DNA of 64,000 nucleotides from Paraburkholderia phenazinium (GTDB lineage Bacteria > Pseudomonadota > Gammaproteobacteria > Burkholderiales > Burkholderiaceae): positions 399,428 through 463,427 of the forward strand of contig NZ_FNCJ01000005.1 in assembly GCF_900100735.1 (NCBI RefSeq). The letters run 5' to 3'. The notes under the pieces are model-generated. The model made no database searches and was not told where the DNA came from. It saw only the letters and a program-made list of their open reading frames with translations. The position numbers and the translations under genes were made by a program. Shown in pieces: positions 36,528 to 46,846 of the stretch (positions are counted from its first letter, which is position 1; each line of letters starts with the position of its first letter).

Positions 36528-39364
36528 TATGCCGCGCTCCTCGTTTCGCCGCTCCCGAACAGATTGCTAAAGCACCGGCCGCACAGCGACGGGTGTTCGG
36601 CGTTCTCGCCGACGTCGGCGCGGTAGTGCCAGCAGCGTTCGCACTTGAGGTATTTCGAGGCGACCACTTCGACGCTTTCGGCCGCTTCGTCCTCGACCTT
36701 CACGACCGTGGCAGAGGACGTGATCAGCACGAACTTCAGATCCGCGCCGAGGCTTGCCAGCGCGTCATGACGCGCTCCGCTCGCGCGGATTTCCACTTCC
36801 GCCTGCAGCGACGAGCCGATCAGGTTCGCCACACGGGCTTCTTCCAGCGCCTTGGTGACGTCGCTGCGCACGGCGCGCAGCAGCGTCCACTTGTCGAGCA
36901 GCGCGGCGGCGTCCGCCACTTCCGGGTAGGCGTGATACGTCTCGGTGAAGATCGTTTCGCTGCCCGGTTGGAACACCTTCCACGCTTCTTCGGCGGTGAA
37001 CGACAGGAACGGCGCCATGATGCGCAGCAGGCCATGCGCAATGTGATACAGCGCGGTCTGAGCGGCACGGCGTGCCACGGAGTCCGCCGCCGTGGTGTAC
37101 AGGCGGTCCTTCAGCACGTCGAGGTAGAAGCCGCCGAGGTCTTCCGAGCAGAACGTCTGCAGCTTGGCGACTACCGGGTGGAACTCGTACTTGTCGTAGT
37201 GCGCGAGGATCTCGGTTTGCAGGTTGGCCGACAGCGCCACTGCATAACGGTCGATCTCGAGCCAGTCTTCCACTGGACGCGCGTGCTTCTCGAAGTCGAA
37301 GTCCGACAGGTTGGCGAGCAGGAAGCGCAGCGTGTTGCGGATGCGGCGATAGCCTTCCGTTACGCGCTTCAAGATTTCCTCCGAGATCGCCAGTTCGCCC
37401 GAATAATCGGTCGAGGCGATCCACAGGCGGATGATTTCCGCGCCCAGGCGGTTCGCCACTTCATGCGGATCGATACCGTTGCCGAGCGACTTGCTCATCT
37501 TGCGGCCTTCGCCGTCCACCGTGAAGCCGTGCGTGAGCAGCGCGTTGTAGGGCGGGCGGCCGTCGATCATCGAAGCCGTCAGCAGCGACGAATGGAACCA
37601 GCCGCGGTGCTGGTCCGAGCCTTCCAGGTAGAGGTCGGCCGGGAACTGCAGTTCATCCTTGTGCGAGCCGCGCAGCACGTGCCAGTGCGTCGTGCCCGAA
37701 TCGAACCACACGTCGAGCGTGTCGCGGTTCTTTTCGTACATGTTGGCGTCGTCGCCGATCAGCTCGCGCGGATCGAGCGATTGCCAGGCTTCGATACCAG
37801 CCTTCTCGACGCGCTGCGCCACTTCTTCGAGCAACTCCAGCGTGCGCGGATGCAGCTCGCCGGTTTCCTTGTGCACGAAGAACGCCATCGGCACGCCCCA
37901 TTGGCGCTGGCGCGACAGCGTCCAGTCCGGGCGGTTGGCGATCATGCTGAAGAGGCGCTGCTTGCCCCACGACGGATAGAACGCGGTGTTTTCGATGCCT
38001 TCGAGCGCGGTTTCGCGCAGCGTCTTGTCGGTGTCGTTCGGCTTCACATCCATGCCGGCGAACCACTGCGAGGTCGCGCGGTAGATGATCGGCGTCTTGT
38101 GGCGCCAGCAGTGCATGTAGCTGTGCTCGTACTTTTCGGTGCGCAGCAGCGACCCGGCTGTTCCCAGCGCTTCGACGATCTTCGGATTCGCTGCCCAGAT
38201 CGACAGGCCGCCGAACAGCGCGAGCGATTCGATATAACGGCCGTCGCCCATCACCGGGCTGATGATGTCCGAATCGGCCATGCCGTGCGCCTTGCACGAC
38301 ACGAAGTCTTCCACGCCGTAGGCGGGCGAGGAGTGGACGATGCCGGTACCGGTTTCGGTCGTCACGTAGTCGCCGAGATACACCGGCGCCGTGCGCTTGT
38401 AGCTCGGATGCGCGGAGGCGAGCGGGTGATGGAAGCGCAGGTTGGCGAGCTTCGCGCCCGCGGCGGTTGCGACGACGTGGCCTTCGACGCCGTACAGCTT
38501 CAGGCACGCTTCGACGCGTTCTTCAGCGAGGATCAGCAGGCCGCGCGGCGTATCCACCAGCGCGTAGGCGATTTCCGGATGAACGTTGAGCGCCTGGTTG
38601 GCGGGGATGGTCCACGGCGTCGTGGTCCAGATCACGATGCCGCCTTCGCTGCGCGGCAGGGCCGCGAGGCCGAACGCCTGCGCGGTCTTTTCCGGCTCGG
38701 CGAAGGCGAACAGCACGTCGATGGTCGGATCGGACTTGTCCTTGTACTCGACTTCCGCCTCGGCCAGCGCCGAGCCGCAGTCGAAGCACCAGTTCACCGG
38801 CTTCAGGCCGCGGAACACGTAACCCTTCTCGATGATCTTCGCGAGCGCGCGGATTTCGCCGGCTTCGTTCGTGAAGTTCATGGTCTTGTACGGGTTGTCC
38901 CAGTCGCCAAGCACGCCCAGACGCCGGAAGCCGAGTTTCTGCTTCTCGATCTGTTCGCTCGCGTAGGCGCGTGCCTTCTGCATCACTTCGGCGGCCGGCA
39001 GCGACTTGCCGAACTGCTTTTCGATCTGGATTTCGATCGGCATGCCGTGGCAGTCCCAGCCCGGCACATAGGCTGCATCGAAGCCCGCCATGTTGCGCGC
39101 CTTGACGACCATGTCCTTGAGGATCTTGTTCACCGCGTGGCCGAGGTGGATGTCGCCGTTGGCATACGGCGGGCCATCATGCAGGATGAACTTCTTGCGA
39201 CCCTTGGAGGCTGCACGGATCGTTTCGTAGACTTTGCGCTCCTGCCATTCCTTGACCCATTGCGGCTCGCGCTTGGGCAGGTCGCCACGCATCGGAAACG
39301 GCGTGTCGAGCAGGTTGACCGGGTAGCGGGACTGCGGTTTCGAATCGGCTTTCTTGTTGCTCAT
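36527..39364 (-). CDS. ileS: Isoleucyl-tRNA synthetase
   Basis: Class I aminoacyl-tRNA synthetase of 945 aa that charges tRNA(Ile). It has HIGH-type [11 protein letters not shown], the editing-domain region, KMSKS as [14 protein letters not shown], and the C-terminal zinc site [24 protein letters not shown]. Full length. It lies 175 bp downstream of ribF in the same direction and is coupled to lspA. Confidence 0.97.
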   Translation of the reverse strand: MSNKKADSKPQSRYPVNLLDTPFPMRGDLPKREPQWVKEWQERKVYETIRAASKGRKKFILHDGPPYANGDIHLGHAVNKILKDMVVKARNMAGFDAAYVPGWDCHGMPIEIQIEKQFGKSLPAAEVMQKARAYASEQIEKQKLGFRRLGVLGDWDNPYKTMNFTNEAGEIRALAKIIEKGYVFRGLKPVNWCFDCGSALAEAEVEYKDKSDPTIDVLFAFAEPEKTAQAFGLAALPRSEGGIVIWTTTPWTIPANQALNVHPEIAYALVDTPRGLLILAEERVEACLKLYGVEGHVVATAAGAKLANLRFHHPLASAHPSYKRTAPVYLGDYVTTETGTGIVHSSPAYGVEDFVSCKAHGMADSDIISPVMGDGRYIESLALFGGLSIWAANPKIVEALGTAGSLLRTEKYEHSYMHCWRHKTPIIYRATSQWFAGMDVKPNDTDKTLRETALEGIENTAFYPSWGKQRLFSMIANRPDWTLSRQRQWGVPMAFFVHKETGELHPRTLELLEEVAQRVEKAGIEAWQSLDPRELIGDDANMYEKNRDTLDVWFDSGTTHWHVLRGSHKDELQFPADLYLEGSDQHRGWFHSSLLTASMIDGRPPYNALLTHGFTVDGEGRKMSKSLGNGIDPHEVANRLGAEIIRLWIASTDYSGELAISEEILKRVTEGYRRIRNTLRFLLANLSDFDFEKHARPVEDWLEIDRYAVALSANLQTEILAHYDKYEFHPVVAKLQTFCSEDLGGFYLDVLKDRLYTTAADSVARRAAQTALYHIAHGLLRIMAPFLSFTAEEAWKVFQPGSETIFTETYHAYPEVADAAALLDKWTLLRAVRSDVTKALEEARVANLIGSSLQAEVEIRASGARHDALASLGADLKFVLITSSATVVKVEDEAAESVEVVASKYLKCERCWHYRADVGENAEHPSLCGRCFSNLFGSGETRSAA

Positions 39365-39539
39365 GGTGTGGTCGCGGTGAATTCGTTCGATGCGCGGTAA
39401 GTGCGCGATATGCGCACGATGCGCGGGGCGTTAGGCGCGCCCGGCAGGCATGTCGCGTGATCCACGGACGCCCTTCGATGCGCGCGGCGAGGGTGCGTGC
39501 TGCGCTTGATGCTGAACGCGCTGGCACGCACCGCGGCGG

Positions 39540-40535
39540 CTATCTAATTCGGTCCGTGGCTGAAGTGGCGAAGCCGGTCGAACGGCTGCCCGGCGTGCCG
39601 GTGCCGACAGCCGCAAACCACGCGCGCGCATTGGCGACGTCGCGCGCGATAGCGGCGGTCAGCGTTTCGAGGTCGACATACTTTTCCTCGTCACGCAGCT
39701 TTTTCAGGAATTCGACGCGCACGAGTTTGCCATAGGCGTCGCCGTGCCAGTCGAGCAGGTGGACTTCAAGCAGCACCCGGCCGGAATCGTCGACGGTGGG
39801 GCGCAAGCCGAGGCTGGCGACGCCCGGCAGCGGTTCCGCTTCGATGCCGTGCACGCGCACGACGAAAATGCCCGCCAATGCCGGGCGCTTGTGGGCGATC
39901 GGCAGGTTCAGGGTGGGAAAGCCGAGGTCGCGGCCAAGCTTCATGCCGTGCACCACGTGGCCGCTGATCAGGTAGTCGCGGCCGAGCGCGGCGCGTGCCG
40001 AGTCGAGGTCGCCCGCCACCAGCGCGGCGCGCACGCCCGAGCTGGAGATGCGCGCACCCGAGGGATCCGCGACCGTGGCCATCTGCTCGACTTCAAAACC
40101 GTGCTGGGTACCCGCTGCCTTCAGCGAGGCGAAATCGCCCGCGCGCTTGGCGCCATAGCGGAAATCGTCGCCGATCATGACCCAGCGCGCATGCAGGCCG
40201 TTGACGATGATCCGTTCGACGAAGGTATCCGGCGACTGGCTGGCGAAGGTGTGGTTGAAATGCTCGACCACGACCCGGTCCACGCCGTTGGTGCGCAGCG
40301 CTTCCAGCTTGTCGCGCAGCATCGCGATGCGGGGTGGGGCGCCGGCCGGATTGAAGAATTCGCGCGGGTGCGGCTCGAAAGTCATCACGCAGACAGGCAG
40401 GCCGCGCGCATCGGCGGCCGCCCGCACATGGGCGAGCAAAGCCTGATGGCCGCGGTGGACACCGTCGAAGTTGCCGATGGTCAGGGCGCAGGGCGCACGG
40501 CTCTCGGCATTGGGAAGACCGCGGAAGACTCTCAC
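39540..40535 (-). CDS. ribF: Bifunctional riboflavin kinase/FAD synthetase
   Basis: Enzyme of 331 aa that makes FMN and FAD. The N-terminal FAD synthetase has IGNFDGVHRGHQALL and FEPHPREFF, and the riboflavin kinase domain from about residue 185 has SGHVVHGMKLGRDLGFPTLNL. The start is GTG at 40533-40535. A C-terminal tail of about 25 residues beyond the kinase domain (GTGTPGSRSTGF) looks unstructured. It is divergent from purN and opens the ileS-lspA-coaBC-dut cluster. Confidence 0.95.
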   Translation of the reverse strand: MRVFRGLPNAESRAPCALTIGNFDGVHRGHQALLAHVRAAADARGLPVCVMTFEPHPREFFNPAGAPPRIAMLRDKLEALRTNGVDRVVVEHFNHTFASQSPDTFVERIIVNGLHARWVMIGDDFRYGAKRAGDFASLKAAGTQHGFEVEQMATVADPSGARISSSGVRAALVAGDLDSARAALGRDYLISGHVVHGMKLGRDLGFPTLNLPIAHKRPALAGIFVVRVHGIEAEPLPGVASLGLRPTVDDSGRVLLEVHLLDWHGDAYGKLVRVEFLKKLRDEEKYVDLETLTAAIARDVANARAWFAAVGTGTPGSRSTGFATSATDRIR

Positions 40536-40713
40536 AATAGCGGGTTGAGCAACTTTAAAGTTGGGGACGCGTGTAACGGACTAGTCTGTGGGGACGCCAC
40601 AAGGCGCGGACGCAGCAAGCGCAGACGCCGCAAAACAAACGATTATAAACGCTCAAAGCGGGACCCGGCGGCGCAGCGCCGTTCCGGCGTCCCCCGAATG
40701 ATAAAATCCGCGG

Positions 40714-41379
40714 ATGAAAAAACTTGTCATCCTGATTTCCGGGCGGGGCAGCAACATGGAAGCCATTGTGCGCGCCTGTTCGCACGAAGGCTGGCCGGCG
40801 CAAGTCGCCGCCGTGATTGCCAACCGTCCAGACGCCGCGGGCCTTGCGTTTGCCGCGTCGCATGGTATTGCCACGGCGGTGGTCGACCACCGCCAGTTTC
40901 CCGATCGCGAGTCGTTCGACGCTGCTCTCGCGCGCCAGATCGACGTTTTCACGCCGGACCTGGTGGTGCTCGCCGGTTTCATGCGCGTCCTGACGCCCGG
41001 CTTTGTCGACCATTACGCGGCGCGTATGCTGAACGTGCATCCGTCGCTGCTGCCGAGCTTCGCGGGCCTCAAAACCCACCAGCAGGCGCTCGACGCCGGC
41101 GTGCGCCTGCACGGCGCGTCTGTGCATTTTGTCACGTCGCAGCTCGATCATGGGCCGATCGTGATCCAGTCGGCCGTGCCGGTGCAGGACGGCGACGACG
41201 CTGCTGCGCTCGCCGAGCGGGTACTGGCTACGGAACACATCATTTACCCACGCGCGGTGCGCTGGTTCGTCGAAGGGCGTCTCGCGCTCGACGGACTGCG
41301 CGTCACGCTGACGCCGCCGGAGCCGCAATGGCTCTTTGCCGACATCAATAGCAACAAGATCGCCGGAGAGGGCGTATGA
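40714..41379 (+). CDS. purN: Phosphoribosylglycinamide formyltransferase PurN
   Basis: Purine biosynthesis enzyme of 221 aa that transfers formyl from 10-formyl-THF to GAR. It shows LISGRGSNMEAIV, LAGFMRVLTPGFVDHY, the catalytic NVHPSLLPSF and GASVHFVTSQLDHGPIV. The 3' end overlaps the rsmB-type gene by 4 bp (ATGA). Confidence 0.97.
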   Translation: MKKLVILISGRGSNMEAIVRACSHEGWPAQVAAVIANRPDAAGLAFAASHGIATAVVDHRQFPDRESFDAALARQIDVFTPDLVVLAGFMRVLTPGFVDHYAARMLNVHPSLLPSFAGLKTHQQALDAGVRLHGASVHFVTSQLDHGPIVIQSAVPVQDGDDAAALAERVLATEHIIYPRAVRWFVEGRLALDGLRVTLTPPEPQWLFADINSNKIAGEGV

Positions 41380-42635
41380 GACTGCATGGATTTCTGATTG
41401 GACAAACCGAAACGCTGCTGGCGGACGTGCTGAAGCTGGCAGGCCCTGCCGACGCGGCCACCAGCCGCTTTTTCCGTGCTCACCCGAAGCTCGGGCACGG
41501 CGAGCGCGGCGTGATCGCCGAAGCGGTGTTCGCGGTGCTGCGCCGCCGGATGGAATTCGCCCATCTGGCCGAAAGCGGCACGGGCAGCCCGGCGCGCCGG
41601 ATGGCCTTGCTGGGCCTGATGCAGACGGCAGGGCGCTCGGCCCTGAAGCCGTTCGTCTCCGACAGCGAGTCCAATTGGCTCGAACACGTCGCGAAGATCG
41701 ACCCGGAAAGCCTGCCGCTGCGGATTCGCATGAATCTGCCCGACTGGATCTATCAGGCGCTCTCCAGGCGCTTCGAGGCCGAAGAGCTGGCGCAACTGGC
41801 CGCCGCTCTGAACTATCCGGCGCCGCTGGACCTGCGCGCCAACCCGATCAAGGCGAGCCGCGACGACGTGCTGGGCGCGCTTTCGAAGGCCGGCATCGAG
41901 GCCGGCGCCACGCCGTTCGCGCCGTTTGGCGTGCGGGTGGTCGGCAAGCCGCCGCTCACCAAGCTGGATGCGTTCCAGAACGGCTGGGTCGAGGTGCAGG
42001 ACGAGGGCAGCCAGTTGCTGTGCTCGCTGGTGGCGCCCAAGCGCGGCGAGATGATCGTCGACTTTTGCGCCGGCGCGGGCGGCAAGACGTTGGCGCTGGG
42101 CGCCATGATGCGTTCCACCGGCCGTCTGTACGCGTTCGACATCTCCGAGCGGCGCCTCGCCAAGCTCAAGCCGCGCCTCGCGCGCAGCGGGCTGTCGAAC
42201 GTCAACCCGGTGCTGATCGACAGCGAGCATGACGCGAAGATCAAGCGCCTCGCGGGCAAGATCGACCGCGTGCTGGTCGATGCACCGTGCAGCGGCCTCG
42301 GCACGTTGCGCCGCAATCCGGACCTGAAGTGGCGTCAGTCGCCTGAGTCTGTGGCGGAACTGGCGCCCAAGCAGTTGTCGATCCTGACCAGCGCCGCGCG
42401 CCTCGTGAAGGTGGGCGGGCGTCTGGTCTACGCGACCTGCAGCATTCTCGAAGAGGAGAATGAGGCGATTGTCACGCAGTTCCTCGCCAATCACCCGAGC
42501 TTTGCCCTCGTGCCGGCGCGCGACGTGCTGGCCGAGCAGCGCGTCGAGATCGAGATGGGTGACTACCTGTCCCTGTGGCCGCACCGTCACGCCACCGACG
42601 GCTTCTTCGCCGCCGTGCTGGAGCGCCGCGCTTAA
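41376..42635 (+). CDS. RsmB/NOP-family rRNA (cytosine-5)-methyltransferase
   Basis: Methyltransferase of 419 aa. The N-terminal helical half is like that of RsmB (NusB-like). The catalytic domain has QDEGSQLLCSLVAPKRGE, the SAM loop VDFCAGAGGKTLALGAM, VDAPCSGLGTLRRNPDLKW and LVYATCSILEEENE, with the two catalytic Cys. It probably modifies 16S rRNA; rsmB is plausible, but this family has several rRNA targets. Coupled to purN. Confidence 0.92.
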   Translation: MRLHGFLIGQTETLLADVLKLAGPADAATSRFFRAHPKLGHGERGVIAEAVFAVLRRRMEFAHLAESGTGSPARRMALLGLMQTAGRSALKPFVSDSESNWLEHVAKIDPESLPLRIRMNLPDWIYQALSRRFEAEELAQLAAALNYPAPLDLRANPIKASRDDVLGALSKAGIEAGATPFAPFGVRVVGKPPLTKLDAFQNGWVEVQDEGSQLLCSLVAPKRGEMIVDFCAGAGGKTLALGAMMRSTGRLYAFDISERRLAKLKPRLARSGLSNVNPVLIDSEHDAKIKRLAGKIDRVLVDAPCSGLGTLRRNPDLKWRQSPESVAELAPKQLSILTSAARLVKVGGRLVYATCSILEEENEAIVTQFLANHPSFALVPARDVLAEQRVEIEMGDYLSLWPHRHATDGFFAAVLERRA

Positions 42636-42713
42636 GGCAGCAGAAGCGCCGCAGGCGCGCCGGCCGCCAAGCTGCAACGGCGGCCGCGCCGCGCCGGGCG
42701 CAACCACGAAACC

Positions 42714-44066
42714 ATGCACAATCGGATCTTCTCGCACCTGTTCGGCGATGTCGGCCACGACTTCGGCCAGCCGGTGATGCTCTGGCAGGTGGGCGTGCTG
42801 CTCGGGACGCTCGCGCTCGCGTGGGGGCTCGCCTGGCTGCTGCGCCGCACGCTCGATCTGCGCCGTCAGACGCGCTATCAGGCGCTGCGCTTCGGCGCGG
42901 AAAGCCTCAACCGCGCGTTCTTTCCGCTGATCGGCGCGGCACTGGTCTGGATCGCGCAGGCGGTTGCGGGCCAGTTCATGCACACCGCGCTGCTCGATCT
43001 GGCGCTGGTGCCGCTGTTGGGCATCGGCCTGATCTACGTGATGTTTTTCCTCGCCCGGCGCGTGTTTGCGAGCCATGGCGAAGCCCATACCTGGCTCTTC
43101 TTCGGCGAGAAAATCGTCTCGCTGATCGTCTGGATCGGCATGGTGCTGACCGTCATGGGCATCCAGGACGACGTGCTCGAATGGATGGGCAGCGTGCACT
43201 TTCGCGTCGCCAATGCGCATATGACGCTGCTGTCGCTCTCCACGGGCCTCCTGTGGGTGTGCGTGACCATGATCGTGGCGATGTGGCTGGGCTCGGCGTT
43301 CGAAGAGCGCCTGATGCGCTCGCATACGCTCGACGCGAATCTGAAAGTGGTGGTGGCGCGGGTCGGCCGCGCGTTGTTCGTGCTGGCGGCGGTGCTGATC
43401 AGCCTGTCGCTGGTCGGTATCGACATTACCGTGCTGGGCGTGTTCGGCGGCGCGCTGGGTGTGGGGCTCGGCTTCGGCCTGCAGAAGATCGCCAGCAACT
43501 ACGTGTCCGGCTTCATCATCCTGATCGACCGGTCGCTGCGGATCGGCGACACCATCAACACCGGCGGCCTGCAGGGCATGGTCACGCAGATCCGCACCCG
43601 CTATACGGTGGTGCGCGGTCTCGACGGTATCGAAACGCTGATTCCCAACGAAAAGCTGATTACCGACGTCGTACAGAACCAGTCGTCGTATCTGACCCGT
43701 GGTTACTCGAAGCTTGCAGTGCAGGTCGCTTACACGTCGGACGTCGAACAGGCCATGAGTCTGCTCGCGCAAGCGGCGGCTGGGGTGGAGCGCGTGTTGC
43801 AGGACCCTGCGCCCACGCCCTATCTGGTTGGTTTTGGGCCGGACGGCATCAACCTTGAACTGGGCTTCTGGATCGAGGACGCGGCCACCGGCACCGCCAG
43901 CGTGCGCTCGGCGATCAACCGCAATATCTGGCGCCGCTTCAGCGAAAACGGCATTTCGATCCCGTTCTCGCAGCGCGAAGTGCGCATCGTCGGCGCGAGC
44001 GACATACTGTCGCGATCGGCAAATCTGACCGAAGGGGTCGCTGGCGAGCCGGGCAGCCCCGCCTGA
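42714..44066 (+). CDS. MscS-family mechanosensitive ion channel
   Basis: Inner-membrane protein of 450 aa. An N-terminal set of about five helices precedes the MscS channel helix and vestibule: GVFGGALGVGLGFGLQKIASNYVSGFIILIDRSLRIGDTI, then TQIRTRYTVVRGLDG and IPNEKLITDVVQN. The C-terminal domain has GFGPDGINLELGFWIED. It probably releases solutes on hypo-osmotic shock. It lies 78 bp after the methyltransferase and reads as its own unit. Confidence 0.93.
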   Translation: MHNRIFSHLFGDVGHDFGQPVMLWQVGVLLGTLALAWGLAWLLRRTLDLRRQTRYQALRFGAESLNRAFFPLIGAALVWIAQAVAGQFMHTALLDLALVPLLGIGLIYVMFFLARRVFASHGEAHTWLFFGEKIVSLIVWIGMVLTVMGIQDDVLEWMGSVHFRVANAHMTLLSLSTGLLWVCVTMIVAMWLGSAFEERLMRSHTLDANLKVVVARVGRALFVLAAVLISLSLVGIDITVLGVFGGALGVGLGFGLQKIASNYVSGFIILIDRSLRIGDTINTGGLQGMVTQIRTRYTVVRGLDGIETLIPNEKLITDVVQNQSSYLTRGYSKLAVQVAYTSDVEQAMSLLAQAAAGVERVLQDPAPTPYLVGFGPDGINLELGFWIEDAATGTASVRSAINRNIWRRFSENGISIPFSQREVRIVGASDILSRSANLTEGVAGEPGSPA

Positions 44067-44160
44067 CGGGGCGGCGGCCTCACGCCGGCGTATCAAAAAA
44101 GAGCGCCAGCGTGTTTCCCCTGGCTTGATGCGCCACAAAAAATCCTCAATTGTTACAAAC

Positions 44161-44178
44161 ACTTGGAACGGTTCAAGT
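44161..44178. promoter_or_regulatory. Inverted repeat in the desaturase upstream region
   Basis: ACTTGGAACGGTTCAAGT (44161-44178) is an imperfect 18-bp dyad with ACTTG/CAAGT arms, about 140 bp before the desaturase start. DesT-type regulators bind comparable dyads in Pseudomonas, so an operator for a lipid regulator is possible. The remaining 44067-44317 shows nothing else clear. Confidence 0.35.
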
Positions 44179-44317
44179 AGAATAACGTCCAATCTGTTCG
44201 TATGCTTTCACTTTCTTGACGCCGCGTTTTTGGTTACCCTGTTTCGGTTATCCGCTGGTTGCTGTTTTCGCGTTGTCTTCTGGTGTCCTGTCACTCTCGT
44301 TCCACAGGTAAATTGCC

Positions 44318-45514
44318 TTGTTGAATTCCTTGCTTGATTTTCTTGCCCACGGTCTGCTGCGCTTCTCCTGGTGGCAACTCGTGGTATACACGCTCGTGGT
44401 GACGCACATCACCATCATCGGTGTGACGGTGTATCTGCACCGCTGCCAGGCGCATCGCGCCCTTGATCTGCATCCCGCAGTCAGTCATTTTTTCCGCTTC
44501 TGGCTGTGGATGACCACCGGCATGCTGACCGGCCAATGGGCCGCGATTCACCGTAAGCACCACGCCAAGTGCGAGACCGAAGAAGATCCGCACAGCCCGC
44601 AAACGCGCGGCCTCTGGAAGGTCCTGCTGGAAGGCGCCGAGCTCTATCGCACGGAAGCCAAGAACGAAGAGACCATGCGCAAGTTCAGTCACGGCACCCC
44701 GAACGACTGGATGGAACGCAACGTCTACACCAAGTACCCGATTCTCGGCGTGAGCCTGATGATGGTGCTGAACGTCGCCATGTTCGGTCTCGTCGGCCTG
44801 ACCGTCTGGGCCGTGCAGATGATCTGGATTCCGTTCTGGGCAGCTGGCGTGGTCAATGGCCTCGCACACTTCTGGGGCTATCGCAACTTCAACTCGTCGG
44901 ATGCGAGCACCAACATCTTCCCGTGGGGCATCCTGATCGGCGGCGAAGAGCTGCATAACAACCACCACACGTACGCGACCTCGGCCAAGCTGTCGAACAA
45001 GTGGTACGAGTTCGATATCGGCTGGATGTACATCCGCATCATGTCGGCCTTCCGCCTCGCCAAGGTGAAGAAGGTCGCGCCTACGCCGCGCCTGACCACC
45101 GGCAAGCTGGTGCTCGACCAGGACACGCTGCAGGCCGTGCTGGCCAATCGCTACGAAGTGATGGCCCGTTACGGCAAGGCGCTCAAGCGCGCTTATCGCC
45201 AGGAACTCGCACACCTGAAGGAAGTGGGCGCGCGCGAAAAGTATCAAGTGATGCGTGGCGCACGTAGCTGGTTCCACAAGGAAGAGGCAGGCCTCGACGA
45301 ACCGCAGAAGCGTCAACTGCCGCAAATCTTCGCGAACAGCCAGAAGCTGCGCACCTACATCGAACTGCGCAATGAGCTGGCCGCCATGTGGGAGCGCTCG
45401 AACGCCTCGCGCGAACAGTTGCTGGTACAGTTGCAGGATTGGTGTCATCGTGCAGAACAGAGCGGCATCAAGGCCCTGCAGGAATTTGCGATGCGCCTGC
45501 GTCGCTATGCATGA
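44318..45514 (+). CDS. Acyl-CoA delta-9 fatty acid desaturase, DesB-like
   Basis: Membrane enzyme of 398 aa that places a double bond in saturated acyl-CoA. All three His boxes are present: HRCQAH (about residue 42), HRKHH (about 77) and HNNHH (about 212), with hydrophobic helices between them. From about residue 270 a long, mostly helical, charged C-terminal extension follows (KALKRAYRQELAHLKEV, SQKLRTYIELRNELAAMWERS, WCHRAEQSGIKALQEFA). Pseudomonas DesB has a similar tail. TTG at 44318 is the likely start, since AGGT lies before it and the protein starts LNSLLDF; a second TTG follows at 44321. Confidence 0.9.
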   Translation: MLNSLLDFLAHGLLRFSWWQLVVYTLVVTHITIIGVTVYLHRCQAHRALDLHPAVSHFFRFWLWMTTGMLTGQWAAIHRKHHAKCETEEDPHSPQTRGLWKVLLEGAELYRTEAKNEETMRKFSHGTPNDWMERNVYTKYPILGVSLMMVLNVAMFGLVGLTVWAVQMIWIPFWAAGVVNGLAHFWGYRNFNSSDASTNIFPWGILIGGEELHNNHHTYATSAKLSNKWYEFDIGWMYIRIMSAFRLAKVKKVAPTPRLTTGKLVLDQDTLQAVLANRYEVMARYGKALKRAYRQELAHLKEVGAREKYQVMRGARSWFHKEEAGLDEPQKRQLPQIFANSQKLRTYIELRNELAAMWERSNASREQLLVQLQDWCHRAEQSGIKALQEFAMRLRRYA

Positions 45515-45559
45515 GCTCGGAACATAAGCACGAAATCTATTAAAATTTAGTTACGTCAC

Positions 45560-45590
45560 AAAACCCCGCGTTGGCGGGGTTTTGCTTTTT
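45560..45590 (+). terminator. Rho-independent terminator of the desaturase gene
   Basis: Stem AAAACCCCGC / GCGGGGTTTT with a 4-base loop and T-run, about 45 bp after the stop. Confidence 0.9.
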
Positions 45591-45706
45591 TGGGCCGCCA
45601 AAAACGTCGGACGTGACGCGCAGCGCAGCATGCGCAACATGGATAGCGCATCGGCGCATGCACCACGTACGGCGATCAGCGGCGAATCAGCAGGGCAGAG
45701 GGGATC

Positions 45707-46846
45707 ATGAATCAGCAGGCGATCAGGAGCGTCGAATACGACCGGCCGCAGGCGCAGGGCCTGACGTGCGGTATCGGGCAAGCGTGGGCAAAGGTGCCGG
45801 ACGTGCCGTCGGCGGAAGAAAGGCGCGCGCTGAAGGCGCGTATCCGCGAGTTGCTGGTGCGTGAGAAAGCAGTGCTTGTCGCGCACTATTACGTCGATGC
45901 GGAGCTGCAGGAGCTGGCCGACGAAACTGGCGGCTGCGTGGCGGACTCGCTGGAAATGGCTCGTTTCGGCCGCGATCACGAAGCGCAGACGCTGGTGGTC
46001 GCCGGCGTGCGCTTCATGGGCGAGACCTCGAAAATTCTCAGTCCCGGCAAGCGTGTACTGATGCCGGATCTCGACGCGACCTGCTCGCTCGATCTCGGCT
46101 GTCCTGCCGACGAGTTCTCGGCCTTCTGCGATGCGCATCCGGATCGCACGGTGGTGGTCTACGCGAACACCAGTGCCGCCGTGAAGGCGCGGGCGGACTG
46201 GATGGTGACGTCGTCGATCGGCCTCGAGATCGTTGCCGACCTGCACGCGCGCGGCGAAAAGATCATCTGGGCGCCGGACCGGCACCTGGGCAACTACATT
46301 CAGAAGACGACCGGCGCGGACATGCTGCTGTGGCAGGGTTCGTGTCTCGTGCACGACGAATTCAAGGGCATCGAACTCGATCTGCTGCGCGAGCAATATC
46401 CGGACGCGAAGGTGCTGGTGCACCCCGAGTCGCCGGAAAGCGTGGTGGCGCTGGCCGATGTGGTGGGTTCGACGACGCAACTGATCGACGCCGCGCAACG
46501 GCTCGACGCCAAGCAGTTCATCGTCGCAACGGATCTCGGCATTCTGTACAAGATGCGGCTTGCCGCGCCGGGCAAGACCTTTATCGAAGCGCCCACGGCC
46601 GGCAACAGCGCGACCTGCAAGAGCTGCGCGCATTGCCCGTGGATGGCGATGAACGGACTGGCGAATCTGGCCGACGTGCTGGAACGCGGTCACAACGAGA
46701 TCTTCGTCGATCGCGCGGTGGCAGAGCGCGCCCGCCTGCCGATCGACCGCATGCTCGACTTCGCCGCGCGTCACAAGAAGCGCGTGCAGGCGAGCGGCGA
46801 TCTGGCCAAGGACACGGCATTGTTTTCGAATGTGGGGGCGGCGTAA
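45707..46846 (+). CDS. nadA: Quinolinate synthase A
   Basis: [4Fe-4S] enzyme of 379 aa that condenses iminoaspartate with DHAP to quinolinate in NAD synthesis. The three cluster Cys are visible in [24 protein letters not shown] and [31 protein letters not shown] and CVADSLEMA are family blocks. Its stop overlaps the nadC ATG by one base (TAATG). Confidence 0.97.
   Translation: MNQQAIRSVEYDRPQAQGLTCGIGQAWAKVPDVPSAEERRALKARIRELLVREKAVLVAHYYVDAELQELADETGGCVADSLEMARFGRDHEAQTLVVAGVRFMGETSKILSPGKRVLMPDLDATCSLDLGCPADEFSAFCDAHPDRTVVVYANTSAAVKARADWMVTSSIGLEIVADLHARGEKIIWAPDRHLGNYIQKTTGADMLLWQGSCLVHDEFKGIELDLLREQYPDAKVLVHPESPESVVALADVVGSTTQLIDAAQRLDAKQFIVATDLGILYKMRLAAPGKTFIEAPTAGNSATCKSCAHCPWMAMNGLANLADVLERGHNEIFVDRAVAERARLPIDRMLDFAARHKKRVQASGDLAKDTALFSNVGAA

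Noticed and set aside
36482..39400. A plus-strand frame of over 900 codons
   Set aside because: It lies opposite ileS, has Arg/His-rich low-complexity sequence and matches no family; a GC-rich antisense shadow.
41244..44192. A minus-strand frame of about 980 codons
   Set aside because: Antisense to purN, the rsmB-type gene and the MscS gene; composition typical of a shadow frame.
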